DNA of 64,000 nt from Desulfovibrionaceae bacterium (GTDB lineage: Bacteria > Desulfobacterota > Desulfovibrionia > Desulfovibrionales > Desulfovibrionaceae): assembly GCA_031082225.1 (NCBI GenBank), contig JAVHLG010000010.1:18707-82706 (forward strand), read 5' to 3'. The notes under the pieces are model-generated. The model was not told the origin of the DNA and did not search any database. It saw nothing but the letters and a program-made list of their open reading frames with translations. The position numbers and the translations under genes were made by a program. Of this stretch, positions 43,909 to 53,577 are shown piece after piece. The number at the start of each line of letters is the position of its first letter. Within the stretch, counting starts at the first letter, position 1.

Positions 43909-44940
43909 GCCGCCCCCCGGGCGGGACCACGGCGGATTGGAAACCGCCGTGAACCCTGGAAAGATGATGCGGGCATGGTGCAAAAAGAGGCGGCCGCCTC
44001 CTTCTGATGCATTTCCATACAGCGCGTCCCCCAGGATGGGATGGCCCATGGCGGCCAGGTGGGCCCGTATCTGGTGCCTGGCCCCCTTGGCGATGACCGC
44101 CCGCACCAGGGTCAGGCCGGTTCCCGGATCGTGACCAAGGGGCGTGACCGCCGTGCGGCGCAGGGGGTCGTCCGTGTCCCGGTCGCGCACCCGGGTCTTC
44201 ACCCGGTGCGCGGTATCCAGTTCCCTGGCCGTGGTGAACGGGGCCTCGATCCGGCCCTGCACCACGGCCAGATAGGTCTTTTCCGCCTCGCCCCGGTCCT
44301 CGGCCAGCCGGAACTGCCGGACCGCCTCCGGGCTGAAGGCCACGGCCACGATGCCCGAGGTGGCCGTGTCCAGCCGCCCCAGAAGCACGGGCTCCCGGCC
44401 GGGGAACAGCCCGCCCAGGTGGTCCTCCAGGCTCTCCTGCCCGCCCGGGCCGATGGACGCCGTGGCCAGCCCCCCGGGCTTGTCCACGGCCCCGTAGTCC
44501 GCTCCCTGGGCCAGCACCGCAAGCCCCGCAGGGACAGCCCCCGTGCCCGGGCGTACCACGCCCGGACGCAGGCGCACACGCACCTCGGCCCCGGCCCGGA
44601 CCCGAAACGCCGCCTGACGCGCCCGTCCGTCCACCGTGACCTCGTTTTCCGCAAACACCCGGCGCAGCCGCCGCAGCCCCAGGCCCGGGAAGACAAGGCC
44701 CAGCACCCGGTCCAGGCGTTGCCCGGCGGCGGCGGAGGGGATCGTCAGTGAAACGGGCGCGCCCGGCGCGTCCGGCGCGTTCATTTCGTCCATCTCGACC
44801 ATTTCGCCCATTTCGTCCATTTGGTTTGAGACGTCCGGGATGTCCGTCCTGTTTGGGCCGGACTCGCCAGGCACGGCGTCGCCAGGCACGGCGTCGCCAG
44901 GCACGTCGCCCCATGGACGCCGATCAGGATTGTCGGGCAT
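43834..44940 (-). CDS. RluA-family pseudouridine synthase with repetitive N-terminal extension
   Basis: A 368-residue enzyme. An S4-like RNA-binding region lies at ~65-115 (RLDRVLGLVFPGLGLRRLRR) and the catalytic domain from ~140. The active-site motif is LLGRLDTATSGIVAVA, with the nucleophilic Asp; KGARHQIRAHLAAMGHPILG follows. It isomerises uridine in rRNA or tRNA; which site is unknown. The first ~60 residues are low-complexity, encoded by in-frame 9-bp and 15-bp tandem repeats with many Met codons, so the true start may be later than 44940. GGAGG lies 10 bp before that ATG. Confidence 0.85.
   Translation of the reverse strand: MPDNPDRRPWGDVPGDAVPGDAVPGESGPNRTDIPDVSNQMDEMGEMVEMDEMNAPDAPGAPVSLTIPSAAAGQRLDRVLGLVFPGLGLRRLRRVFAENEVTVDGRARQAAFRVRAGAEVRVRLRPGVVRPGTGAVPAGLAVLAQGADYGAVDKPGGLATASIGPGGQESLEDHLGGLFPGREPVLLGRLDTATSGIVAVAFSPEAVRQFRLAEDRGEAEKTYLAVVQGRIEAPFTTARELDTAHRVKTRVRDRDTDDPLRRTAVTPLGHDPGTGLTLVRAVIAKGARHQIRAHLAAMGHPILGDALYGNASEGGGRLFLHHARIIFPGFTAVSNPPWSRPGGGSVLGIGPGVEQALDDVVLANEIGS
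44782..44910. repeat. tandem repeats in the rluA-type N-terminus
   Basis: CATTTCGTC-type 9-bp units repeat four times at 44782-44817 plus a partial copy. A 15-bp unit GCCAGGCACGGCGTC occurs at 44866-44880, 44881-44895 and, diverged, 44896-44910. Both periods are multiples of three, so copy-number change would keep frame. They encode DEM/GEM/VEM and GDAVP repeats. Confidence 0.75.
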
Positions 44941-45076
44941 GGGAAAAACCCCTCCGGCGCAGGGCAGACGCCTGCCGGGATCGTCGCGCCTTGCCGGTCC
45001 CGGCCAAGGCGTCTATGATGCCAGAACACGCGTCCGGTGCAAACCGGACAATCCCGCGCGGCCAGGGAGGCCCGGC

Positions 45077-48000
45077 ATGATCGAACGGGTCAAGGCGTCC
45101 GCCGGGTCCGGCAAGACCCACCGCCTCACCGAGCGTTTCGTCTCGCTGCTCCTGTCCGCCTCGGAATCCGCGCCGCCCCCCTCCTGCGGCCGCGTCCCGG
45201 AAGACGCGGGCGATCCGGCCCCCTACGGGGCCGCCGACATCCTGGCCATCACCTTCACCAACAAGGCCGCCACGGAGATGAAGTCCCGGGTGGTGACGGC
45301 GCTCAAAACCCTGGCCCTGGCCCGCGACGCCGCTCCCGGGGGCGCAGCCCGGACCCGCAAGGCCGCCCGGGAGCTCGACCTGCTGTTGCGCCACGCCGGA
45401 CGCCTGAACGTGCGCACCATCGACAGCCTGCTGGCCCTTCTCCTGAGGCTGTTCTCCCTGGACATGGGGCTTTCCCCGGATTTCGAGACGGTCTTCGACA
45501 ACGCCCGGCTCTTCGATCCCCTCTTCGACCGGCTGGCGGCCCGCCTGGACTCGGGGGACGCGGAGCTGGCCGGACTCTTCGCACAGGCCGCCGACGCCGT
45601 GGTGCGCAGCGGCGAGACCGGGTTTCTCATCCGCGCCGCCGTGCTGGCCCGCCTGCGCCGGGTGTTCGACCATCTGGCCGCCGGGGACGGCCCCCTGCCC
45701 GACGTCGACCGGGAGACCATCACCCAGGACGCCGAGCGCCTGACCGCCAAGCTGCGCCACGCGGCCCTGGCCATCCTTGAGGCCATGCAGGCGGGCGGCG
45801 TGGAGCCGGTCTCCTACTACGCCAGCCTGTTGGCCCGCACGGCCGAACTGGCGTCGCTGACCGCGCCCGCGGCATCGGCCTATGCGGGCAAGGCGGACGT
45901 GGCCGACTGCCTGAAAAAGACCTCCCGGGACAAGGCCGGACCCGGACTCGCCGAACTGCACCGGACCTTCACGGCCCTGCACGCCCTGGCCAGCCGGGAC
46001 ATCCCCCTGTACGCCGACGTCCTGGACTGGCTGCCCTTCACCGCCCTGGCCGGGCGGCTGCTCGTGGGCCTGCCGGAGATGATCCGCGAGGAAGGACTTC
46101 TGCCCGCCGCCTTGTGGCCGTCGCGGGTGGAGCAGGCCCTTGGCGGCGGCGCGGCCGTGCCCGACGCCTGGTGCCGCATGGGCGCCCGCCTGACCCACCT
46201 GCTCATCGACGAATTCCAGGACACGAGCCTAAGCCAGTGGGCCGTCCTCGACCTTCTGGCCGCCGAATGCCTGTCCCGGGGCGGCGGACTTTTTTACGTG
46301 GGCGACGTCAAGCAGGCCATCTACGGCTGGCGCGGGGGCGCGGCCGGGCTCTTCGACACGGCCGTGACCCGCTCGGGCCTGGACCGCCTAAGCCCCCCCA
46401 GGGACGAGACCCTGCCCTGCAACTGGCGCAGCGCCAGGGCCGTTGTGGACTTCAACAACCGCTTTTTCAGCCTGCTTGCCGATCCCCGCACGGCCGGCAT
46501 CGCCGCCGACCAGCTTCTTCCCAAGTCCCCGCCCCGGATTCGCCTGGAACTGGCCGGGCGGCTGGAGGCGGCCTACGCCGATTGCGCCCAGGCCCTGCCG
46601 CCGGGGCGCGACGTTCCCCTGGGCCGGGTGGCCGTGCGCCGCCTGCCCGGCGGGACCGCAGCCGCCTATGCCGAAAACGTCCGGGAGGCCTGCCTGGAAC
46701 TTTTAACCGCCGACCTCCTGCCCAGGCTCGGGCCGTCGGGGGTGGCCATCCTGGCCCGCACCAACGTCCAGGCCGAGGACATCAGCCGCTGGCTGGTGGG
46801 GGCGGGCATCCCGGTGGTCACGGAAAACAGCCTGCGCCTGGCCGACCACCCCCTCATCCGGGCCCTGGCCGCCTTTCTGGCCTTTGTGGACTACCCCGGG
46901 GACAACCTGGCCTTTTTCACATTTATTAGCGCCCCGGAACTCTTTTCCCCGGTGTCGGGACTGCCGCCGGGGGCGATCCACGACTGGGCGGCCCGCACCG
47001 GCGAAGGCCGACGCCGGGGGAGCCTGGCGGCGGCCTTCGCCCGGGATTTCCCCGACCTGTGGGAGCGCCTGGTGCGCCCCTTCGCCCGGCAGGCCGGGCT
47101 CACCGGGGCCTACGACCTGGTGCGGGAGCTGGTGGCGGCCTACGGGGCGCTTTCCCGCCGCCCCGGGGACGAGCCCTTCGTGCGCCGGTTCCTGGAGGTG
47201 CTCTATCTGGCCGAGGAACGCGGGGCCGGGTCGGTGTCGGCCTTTTTGTCCTGGTGGACCCAGAGCGGCTTCGAGGAAAAGGCCCCCCAGCCCGAGCATC
47301 TGGAGGCCGTGCGGGTGTTGACCGTGCACAAGGCCAAGGGCCTGGAATACCCGGCGGTCATCGTGCCCTTCCACCATTTCCGGGCCGATCCCCCGGCGGA
47401 CTTCGGCCGCGTCGCGCTGGACGGCCGCGAGGCCCTGGCCCCCATGGGCGAGGCCATGGGCGAGGAGCAGCAGATGCGGCGCGTGGAGGCCTGCCTGGAG
47501 CAGGTGAACCTGGTCTATGTGGCCTGGACCCGGGCCGCCCGGGAACTGCACCTCTTTGCCCCGATCCCTCCCCTGGCCGGGAAATACCCCGTGACCCGGG
47601 CCCTGGATGCGCTTTTTGCCGACATGGGGATCACGGACGCCGAGGCCTTTTTCGGCGAGCCCCCGGCCAGGCCCGGGGCCGTGGCCTCCCCGGAGGCCCC
47701 GGCCCCGGTTCCGGAACCGGTTCCGGAACCGGCGGCGTCCGCGCCCCCTGCCGGGCCGGACGGCCCGGAACCCCTGCATGTCCTGCCGCCCTTGTCCTGG
47801 ATCATGCGGCTTAAGGTCTACCGCAACTCCGTGCGCGACGTGCGCGACAGCCTGGGATTCACCGAGAAAAAACGGGGCCTGGCCGCCCATGCCGCCGTGG
47901 AGGCCCTGCGCCGCATGGATCTGGCCGATCCCGCCGCCCCCCTGGCGGCCGCCCGGGAGGCCCTGGCCGGACGCGACTGCGCCCCCCCGGACCCGCGCCA

Positions 48001-48355
48001 GACCGAAGACGCGGCCGCAGACATCGCCCACGGCCTGGCCTGGCTGCTTTCCCTCCCGGACATGGCCGAAAACCTGGCCCACGGCCTGTCCGAGCGCGAC
48101 ATCCTGGACGAGGGCGGCCGCAGGCACCGCCCGGACCTCCTGGTCTTTCGGCCGGAGCACACCCTGGTGGCCGACTTCAAGACCGGCGCGCCCTCCCCGG
48201 AACACGCCGCCCAGGTACGCCGCTATCTGCGTCTGGCCGGGGTCCTGCCCGAACACACGGCCCGGTTCGGCGCAGACCCGGAAAAACCCCGCCGCCTGCG
48301 CGGCCTGCTCCTCTACCTGGATCGCCGCGAGGCGGTCCGGGTGGATCCGGAATAA
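45077..48355 (+). CDS. addA: AddA-like UvrD helicase-nuclease
   Basis: A 1092-residue SF1 helicase fused to a RecB-type nuclease. Walker A is ASAGSGKTHRLT (residues 7-18), motif II is LIDEFQDTSLSQWAVL (~375), motif III is GDVKQAIYGWRGG, and the late motifs are LTVHKAKGLEYPAVIV and VNLVYVAWTRAARELHLF. The C-terminal nuclease motif is LLVFRPEHTLVADFKTGAPS. With the next gene it should form an AddAB/RexAB complex that resects double-strand breaks for RecA. GGGAGG precedes the ATG at 45077; a Pro/Glu-rich linker lies near residue 880. The partner gene starts 3 bp after the stop. Confidence 0.9.
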   Translation: MIERVKASAGSGKTHRLTERFVSLLLSASESAPPPSCGRVPEDAGDPAPYGAADILAITFTNKAATEMKSRVVTALKTLALARDAAPGGAARTRKAARELDLLLRHAGRLNVRTIDSLLALLLRLFSLDMGLSPDFETVFDNARLFDPLFDRLAARLDSGDAELAGLFAQAADAVVRSGETGFLIRAAVLARLRRVFDHLAAGDGPLPDVDRETITQDAERLTAKLRHAALAILEAMQAGGVEPVSYYASLLARTAELASLTAPAASAYAGKADVADCLKKTSRDKAGPGLAELHRTFTALHALASRDIPLYADVLDWLPFTALAGRLLVGLPEMIREEGLLPAALWPSRVEQALGGGAAVPDAWCRMGARLTHLLIDEFQDTSLSQWAVLDLLAAECLSRGGGLFYVGDVKQAIYGWRGGAAGLFDTAVTRSGLDRLSPPRDETLPCNWRSARAVVDFNNRFFSLLADPRTAGIAADQLLPKSPPRIRLELAGRLEAAYADCAQALPPGRDVPLGRVAVRRLPGGTAAAYAENVREACLELLTADLLPRLGPSGVAILARTNVQAEDISRWLVGAGIPVVTENSLRLADHPLIRALAAFLAFVDYPGDNLAFFTFISAPELFSPVSGLPPGAIHDWAARTGEGRRRGSLAAAFARDFPDLWERLVRPFARQAGLTGAYDLVRELVAAYGALSRRPGDEPFVRRFLEVLYLAEERGAGSVSAFLSWWTQSGFEEKAPQPEHLEAVRVLTVHKAKGLEYPAVIVPFHHFRADPPADFGRVALDGREALAPMGEAMGEEQQMRRVEACLEQVNLVYVAWTRAARELHLFAPIPPLAGKYPVTRALDALFADMGITDAEAFFGEPPARPGAVASPEAPAPVPEPVPEPAASAPPAGPDGPEPLHVLPPLSWIMRLKVYRNSVRDVRDSLGFTEKKRGLAAHAAVEALRRMDLADPAAPLAAAREALAGRDCAPPDPRQTEDAAADIAHGLAWLLSLPDMAENLAHGLSERDILDEGGRRHRPDLLVFRPEHTLVADFKTGAPSPEHAAQVRRYLRLAGVLPEHTARFGADPEKPRRLRGLLLYLDRREAVRVDPE

Positions 48356-48358
48356 GCC

Positions 48359-51300
48359 ATGCCCGCCCCCATCGCCCCCCACCGGCCGTCCATCCTCCTG
48401 GTTCCCTGGGACCGGGACTTCATCGACGCCGTGGCCGAAAGGCTCCTGGCCGCCACGTCCGGGGATTTTCGCCGGGTCACGGCGCTTTTCCCCCTGCGCC
48501 GGGCCGGGCGGTTTCTCATCGACCGGCTGGCGGCCCATCCGGGCCTGGGCAAGCCCTGCCTGCTGCCCCGGATCGCCGCCGTGGACCAGTGGCTGGCCGA
48601 ACTGGGGCGGATCGTGCACGGCCGCCCCCTGCGCCTGCTCGATCCCCTGGGGCGGGTGGGCCTTTTGCACGCCGTGGTGCAGGATCTGCAAAAGGGGCTG
48701 GGGGATGCGCCCTGGACCGGGGACCGGGTGTTTCCTGCCGAACTGCACCGCTTTTTCCCCTGGGGCCTGCGCCTGGCGGAGCTGTGCGAGGAGCTTTTCC
48801 GCCACGGCGTGGCCCCGAAAAACATCATACACGCCACGGCCGACGTCCTGCCCCCGGCGGCGGCCATCCTGGAAAACCTCAAGGCCATCCACCAGTCCTA
48901 CCGCGCCCGGCTGCTGGCCTGCGAATCGGCCACCCCGGGGCTGTGCCAGGCCATGGCCGCCGAAAACGCGGCCGAAGCCGCGGCGCGGCTGGCCGATGAA
49001 CGCCTGTTCGCCTGCGGCTTCTTCGCCCCCTCGGGCAGCGAGGAAAAACTCTTCCGGACCCTGTTTGCGGCCGGGAGGCTGGAGATTCTGTGCCACGGCG
49101 ATCCGCTTTTGGCCACGGACCCGGCCCGGGCCCACTTCAGTTGCCGGGAGCTTTCGGGTCTGGCCCGCCGCCTCGGCGCGGCCATGGTCCTGCACGGCCA
49201 GGCCCTGCCCTCGCGGCCCGCCACGGGTCGCCGCAAACGCGCCGACGCCGCCCCGCAGCACTCCCTTTTCCCCGAGGCCGCCCCGGACGCGGCCCATGAC
49301 CTGCTGGCCGCCAAGACCATCCGGTTCCACGAGGGCTACGACCTGCATTCCCAGCTCGTGGCCTTCTCCCGGGAGCTGGCCCACGCCCCGGACACCGCCG
49401 ACACGGCCGTGGTCCTGCCGGACACCGGGCTTCTCATGCCCGTTTTGCACCATCTGCCCCGGCGCGACGTGAACATCAGCATGGGCTATCCCCTGGCCCG
49501 GTCCTCGGTCAGCCGCCTCATCGAGACCATCCTGCGCCTCCAGGAAACGCGGCTTGGTCCCGGGCGCTATGCCTGGCGCGAGATGGTGGCCTTTTTGCGC
49601 CATCCCTATCTGAAGATGCTCAAGGCGGGCGAGGCCGAACCCCTGCGGCCGCTTTTTTCCGCCTGGGAGCGGATCGTGCGCCAGGGGGGCAGGCACCTGG
49701 ATCCCTTTTCCCTGCCGCCGCCCGGGGAGGACGCAAGTGGACACCGGACGGACCCGGACGCCGCCGCCGACGCCGCCGCCGACCAGGAAGCAGCCACGGC
49801 CCTGGCCGCCCGGGTGCTTGCGGTCTGCCTGCGGGCCTTCGAGGACGTGAAAACCCCGCGCGAACTGGGCGACGCCCTGGCCGGGCTGGCGGGGCTTCTC
49901 CTCGACGAGGCCCATGCCGGGGACATCTGGGAGCGGTTCCTCATCGACGCCGAGTGCCTGTTCCGGGTCACCAGCTCCGTGATCCCGGCCCTGCGCGGCG
50001 GCGACCTGGCCGACGAGCCTTTTCCGGCCCGCACGCTGTTCACCATCCTGCGCGGGCTGCTTGCGGCCGAGCGGGCGGCCTTCGAGGCCGAGCCCCTGTC
50101 CGGGCTCCAGGTCATGGGCATGCTGGAAACCCGGCTTCTGTCCTTCTCGCGCATCTATCTGCTGGACGCCGTGGAGGACCGCCTGCCGGGCGTGGCCCCC
50201 CACGATCCCCTCCTGCCCGACGCCCTGCGCCATCTGCTGGGCCTGTCCGACAGCCGCCAGCGCGACGCCGTGGCCGCCTACACCTTCTACCGGCTGATCA
50301 TGGGGGCCTCGGAGGTGGTGCTCTTCTACCGGGCGGGCGTCGTGAGCACCGGGCTTTTCGACGACAAGCCCATGCGCAGCCGGTTCGTGGAGCAGCTCTT
50401 GTGGGAGATGGAACAGCGGCGCGGCGCGGTCATCAAACCCGGCGAACCGCCGCTTTTCGCGGTCTCCCTGCCCCTGCGGCCCATCCCGCCCCGGGACGCC
50501 TCGGTGGAGAAGACCCCGGAGGTGCGCGCGGCCCTGGACCGGGTCTTGGCCAGGCCCCTGTCCGCCAGCCTCCTGGACGCCTACCTGACCTGCCCCCTGC
50601 GGTTTTATTACGGCCGGGTGCTGCGCCTTGCCCCCCTTGACGAGGTGGCCGAGGAAGGGGACGCGGCGGAACTGGGCACCCTGGTGCACGAGGTCTTGCG
50701 CGAGACGTTCGCGCCGCTTCTGGACCGGGAGATCGAGGGCGCGGACATCCCCCTGGCGCCGCTTCTGGGCCGGTTCGAGGCGGCCCTTTCCGCCGCGCCC
50801 TTCTTTCACGCCCTGCCCCCGGACGGACGGCTCGGGCTGGCCCGCGCGGGCCGGGAGCGGCTGCGCCGCTTCGTGGCCGGCATGCCGCGCACCACGCCCG
50901 TCGCCCTGGAGACGCGGCTGTCCGTGAACATGAACGGGGCCGGGCGGGAATGGATTGTGACCGGCACGGTGGACCGGGCGGACCGCCGGGAGGAGGGCAT
51001 CGTCATCCTGGACTACAAGACCGGCAAACCGCGCAAGCCCGGGGCGGCCCTGTGGGAGGACGAGGACTTCTGGGACCGCCTTGGCGACCCGGGGGCCAGT
51101 GCGGACGAGGAGCTTCTGGACGAGGTCCGCGACCGGGTGCAGAGCGTGCAACTCCCCCTGTACGCCCACCTCTACGCCAGGGCCATGGGCGAGCCCCCCT
51201 TTGAGGCGGCCTGCGTGGAACTGCGGCGAAGCGGCGAGGAGTGCGGGCTTTTCGGGGAGAAGACGCCCCCCGGGGTGCGCCGGGAGGCGATCCTCACGCG

Positions 51301-51430
51301 CACGCCGGTGCTCGTGGACTATCTGGTGCGGCACATGCTGGAAACCCCGCGCTTTGCGCCGCAGCCCTCGCGGGCCTGCGACTGGTGCGAGTTCCGGGCG
51401 CTGTGCGGCACGGGCCATGATGGGTCATGA
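48359..51430 (+). CDS. addB: AddB-like PD-(D/E)XK nuclease subunit
   Basis: A 1023-residue partner of the preceding helicase. The helicase-like N-terminal part lacks a Walker A (SILLVPWDRDFIDAVAERLL), as expected for the inactivated AddB motor. The C-terminal nuclease carries ILDYKTGKPRKPG. An iron-sulfur staple is formed by a cysteine in YLTCPLRFYYG and the cluster ACDWCEFRALCG at the extreme C-terminus. It processes DNA ends together with AddA and begins 3 bp after the addA stop. Confidence 0.88.
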   Translation: MPAPIAPHRPSILLVPWDRDFIDAVAERLLAATSGDFRRVTALFPLRRAGRFLIDRLAAHPGLGKPCLLPRIAAVDQWLAELGRIVHGRPLRLLDPLGRVGLLHAVVQDLQKGLGDAPWTGDRVFPAELHRFFPWGLRLAELCEELFRHGVAPKNIIHATADVLPPAAAILENLKAIHQSYRARLLACESATPGLCQAMAAENAAEAAARLADERLFACGFFAPSGSEEKLFRTLFAAGRLEILCHGDPLLATDPARAHFSCRELSGLARRLGAAMVLHGQALPSRPATGRRKRADAAPQHSLFPEAAPDAAHDLLAAKTIRFHEGYDLHSQLVAFSRELAHAPDTADTAVVLPDTGLLMPVLHHLPRRDVNISMGYPLARSSVSRLIETILRLQETRLGPGRYAWREMVAFLRHPYLKMLKAGEAEPLRPLFSAWERIVRQGGRHLDPFSLPPPGEDASGHRTDPDAAADAAADQEAATALAARVLAVCLRAFEDVKTPRELGDALAGLAGLLLDEAHAGDIWERFLIDAECLFRVTSSVIPALRGGDLADEPFPARTLFTILRGLLAAERAAFEAEPLSGLQVMGMLETRLLSFSRIYLLDAVEDRLPGVAPHDPLLPDALRHLLGLSDSRQRDAVAAYTFYRLIMGASEVVLFYRAGVVSTGLFDDKPMRSRFVEQLLWEMEQRRGAVIKPGEPPLFAVSLPLRPIPPRDASVEKTPEVRAALDRVLARPLSASLLDAYLTCPLRFYYGRVLRLAPLDEVAEEGDAAELGTLVHEVLRETFAPLLDREIEGADIPLAPLLGRFEAALSAAPFFHALPPDGRLGLARAGRERLRRFVAGMPRTTPVALETRLSVNMNGAGREWIVTGTVDRADRREEGIVILDYKTGKPRKPGAALWEDEDFWDRLGDPGASADEELLDEVRDRVQSVQLPLYAHLYARAMGEPPFEAACVELRRSGEECGLFGEKTPPGVRREAILTRTPVLVDYLVRHMLETPRFAPQPSRACDWCEFRALCGTGHDGS

Positions 51431-51767
51431 CCGACCCGCCCCCCGGCCATGTTGCGCCACCCCGCCAAGGTCGCGTCTTCAGCAGCAGAAGACGGCAATG
51501 GCGACAAATTCCTTGCCAATACATGATCCTGATGCGTATTCTGTGTACAGGCTTTATATTTGCATTTGTATATTCCAGTTCGTGAAATTTCTTTCCAGAC
51601 CCTTTTGCGCATCCTGTTGCACGTTTTCAGGGAGGTTGGCGCCGCACGGCCTTTCGCCCCCCGGGAATGTCGCATCCCTGGCTGCATGTCCCGGGCGGCG
51701 GCGACGATTTACGTGTGGCGACGAAATGGGAAAAAACGTCATCTCCACCGCAACGCGGGAGGACATC
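51431..51767. other. intergenic region before the M28 peptidase gene
   Basis: No gene is seen in these 337 bp. A distinctly AT-rich patch at about 51520-51600 probably holds the peptidase promoter, but no strong -35/-10 pair stands out. No T-run terminator follows addB. Confidence 0.4.
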
Positions 51768-53261
51768 ATGCGACAGCCATCGTCATCGAGTCGGTTCGCC
51801 CGGCTTGGCCTCATCCTGTTGACGGCCCTGATCGGCCTTGCCCTGGCGGGACAGGTCCGGCGGGCCATGGCCGCCGCAGGCGACGGCAATGGCGACGCCC
51901 TCGTGGCCCTGGCCCGGGTGGACATTGCGGGCGACGTGCGCGCCATCCCCCTGCCGGTTCATGCCGTGGTGACGGACGGCCGCGGCGTATCCTACGCCCT
52001 GGTTCTGGCCTCCGCCGACCGGTTGCACGACTCGGGCGTGGCCCACACGGTCCTGGACCAGGCCCCGGCGGGCACGCGCTACCTCCTGGGCGTCTCCCGC
52101 GATCCCGCCCCGCGCCAGGCGGCCGCACGCGCCCTGCCGGTCCTGCATGACGACGGTCGGCGGGTCATCCTGCGCGACGCCCCCGGGCTGACCGCCTCCG
52201 TAAGCCGCCTGGGCCTTTTTCCCCGGCCGCTCAGGCCGACGCCCCTGGACTTCGCCGTACGGGAAGCCCTCCCCGGGAAACCCCGGGCGGCCGTCGCCAA
52301 AGACCCCCGGGTGGAGGCCATGATCGACAAGGTCACCAACCAGGCCATCAACGACGCCATTTCCGACCTCAGCGGCGAGCGCCAGATCACGGTGGACGAC
52401 GAGCCCTACACCATCACCACCCGGCACACCGCCTCGGGCACGCCCATCGAGAAGGCCACGGAATTTATCCGCGAGCAGGTCCAGGCCCTGGGCCTGACCG
52501 CCTCCTTCCACGACTGGACCAGCGGCGAGTATTCCGGACGCAACGTCATCGGGGTTCTCCCGGGCGTCGCCGCGTCCCCGAAGATCGTCCTCATGGTGGC
52601 CCACCTGGACAGCACCAACGACACCACCGTCAACCCCGCCGATCCGGCCCCGGGCGCGGACGACGACGGCAGCGGCTGCGCCGCGCTTTTGGCCTCGGCC
52701 GCGGCCATGAAAAACGCCAGATTCGAGAACACCATCCAGTTCGTTTTCACCACCGGCGAAGAAAACGGCCTGCTGGGCAGCGCGGCGTACGCCAAGAAGC
52801 TCCATGACGACGGAGAAAACGTCGTCGCCGTCGTCAACCTGGACATGATCGCCTACAGCACCCAGGAAAATCCCATCCAGAACCTGCACACCCGGGCCGC
52901 CTCAGACCCGACCGGATATGCGCAGGACATGGAGATCGCCAACCTGTTCATCGACGTGGTCAACGCCTACGGTTTGTCGGACAGCCTCATGCCGGTGATC
53001 CTCTCGGAGGGCAACGACGAGGGGGACCACTACAGTTTCTGGGAAAATCAGTTTCCGGCGATCATGGCCATCGAGGACGACAACAACTTCAATCCCAACT
53101 ACCACTGCAACCAGGATCTGGACCTTTTGAAATATTTGAATCTCGACTACGCCACGGCCAACACCAAGGCCGCCCTGGGCACCGCGGCCCATCTGGCCGT
53201 TCCCCTGTCCCGGCCGCCCGCCATGCCGGGCACGTCGCTTTTGCTCCTGGGAGAGGACTAA
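51768..53261 (+). CDS. exported M28-family zinc aminopeptidase
   Basis: A 497-residue exported protein. The signal peptide is residues ~9-35 (LGLILLTALIGLALAGQVRR, then AMAA). The catalytic domain from ~225 has the M28 ligand order: His near 278 (LMVAHLDSTND), bridging Asp near 297 (GADDDGSGC), catalytic Glu near 330 (FTTGEENGLLGS), Asp near 358 (NLDMIAY) and His near 445 (NPNYHCNQD). A shorter, poorly conserved region lies between. It should trim N-terminal residues from peptides outside the cytoplasm. GGGAGG lies 6 bp before the ATG at 51768. A hydrophobic tail ends the protein. Confidence 0.88.
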   Translation: MRQPSSSSRFARLGLILLTALIGLALAGQVRRAMAAAGDGNGDALVALARVDIAGDVRAIPLPVHAVVTDGRGVSYALVLASADRLHDSGVAHTVLDQAPAGTRYLLGVSRDPAPRQAAARALPVLHDDGRRVILRDAPGLTASVSRLGLFPRPLRPTPLDFAVREALPGKPRAAVAKDPRVEAMIDKVTNQAINDAISDLSGERQITVDDEPYTITTRHTASGTPIEKATEFIREQVQALGLTASFHDWTSGEYSGRNVIGVLPGVAASPKIVLMVAHLDSTNDTTVNPADPAPGADDDGSGCAALLASAAAMKNARFENTIQFVFTTGEENGLLGSAAYAKKLHDDGENVVAVVNLDMIAYSTQENPIQNLHTRAASDPTGYAQDMEIANLFIDVVNAYGLSDSLMPVILSEGNDEGDHYSFWENQFPAIMAIEDDNNFNPNYHCNQDLDLLKYLNLDYATANTKAALGTAAHLAVPLSRPPAMPGTSLLLLGED

Positions 53262-53577
53262 GGGGGCGTGGACGGCGCATGAGGGACCGCCGCCGCTGCC
53301 TGCGCGACCGGGGCCAAGCGGCGTCCGGCCGCAGGACCGTTGCATGGCCCGGCCCGCAACGCACCCTTGGACGCTCACGACGCGGCGACAGCGCCCTGTC
53401 CTGGAAATCCGCATCTGCGGATTTCCAGGACAACAACCAGCGTTTTTCCGGGACGCTGGGCGAGCGTCACGTTCCGCACCTGGCTGAGTATTGAATTGAC
53501 GTCGGCGCAGCCACAAGCTGGCATAAATACCCGCTGCCCACGTGCATCAAACGTCCACTTCTTTGTGGTACGACATG
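53262..53577. other. convergent intergenic region with a 17-bp-arm palindrome
   Basis: No gene is seen between the converging M28 and amine-oxidase genes. The main feature is the perfect palindrome at 53397-53432, described separately. Its position between two gene ends suggests a bidirectional terminator or a repetitive extragenic palindrome. Confidence 0.5.
53397..53432. repeat. perfect palindrome, 17-bp arms and 2-bp centre
   Basis: TGTCCTGGAAATCCGCA (53397-53413) is followed by TC and by the exact reverse complement TGCGGATTTCCAGGACA (53416-53432). It would fold into a very stable hairpin in RNA from either strand. There is no adjacent T-run; TTTTT occurs 11 bp further on the plus strand. 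Confidence 0.85.

Noticed and set aside
46703..51418. A 1571-codon open frame on the minus strand
   Set aside because: It is antisense to addA/addB, which carry complete helicase and nuclease motifs. Its Gly/Arg/Pro/His-rich composition is typical of a shadow frame.
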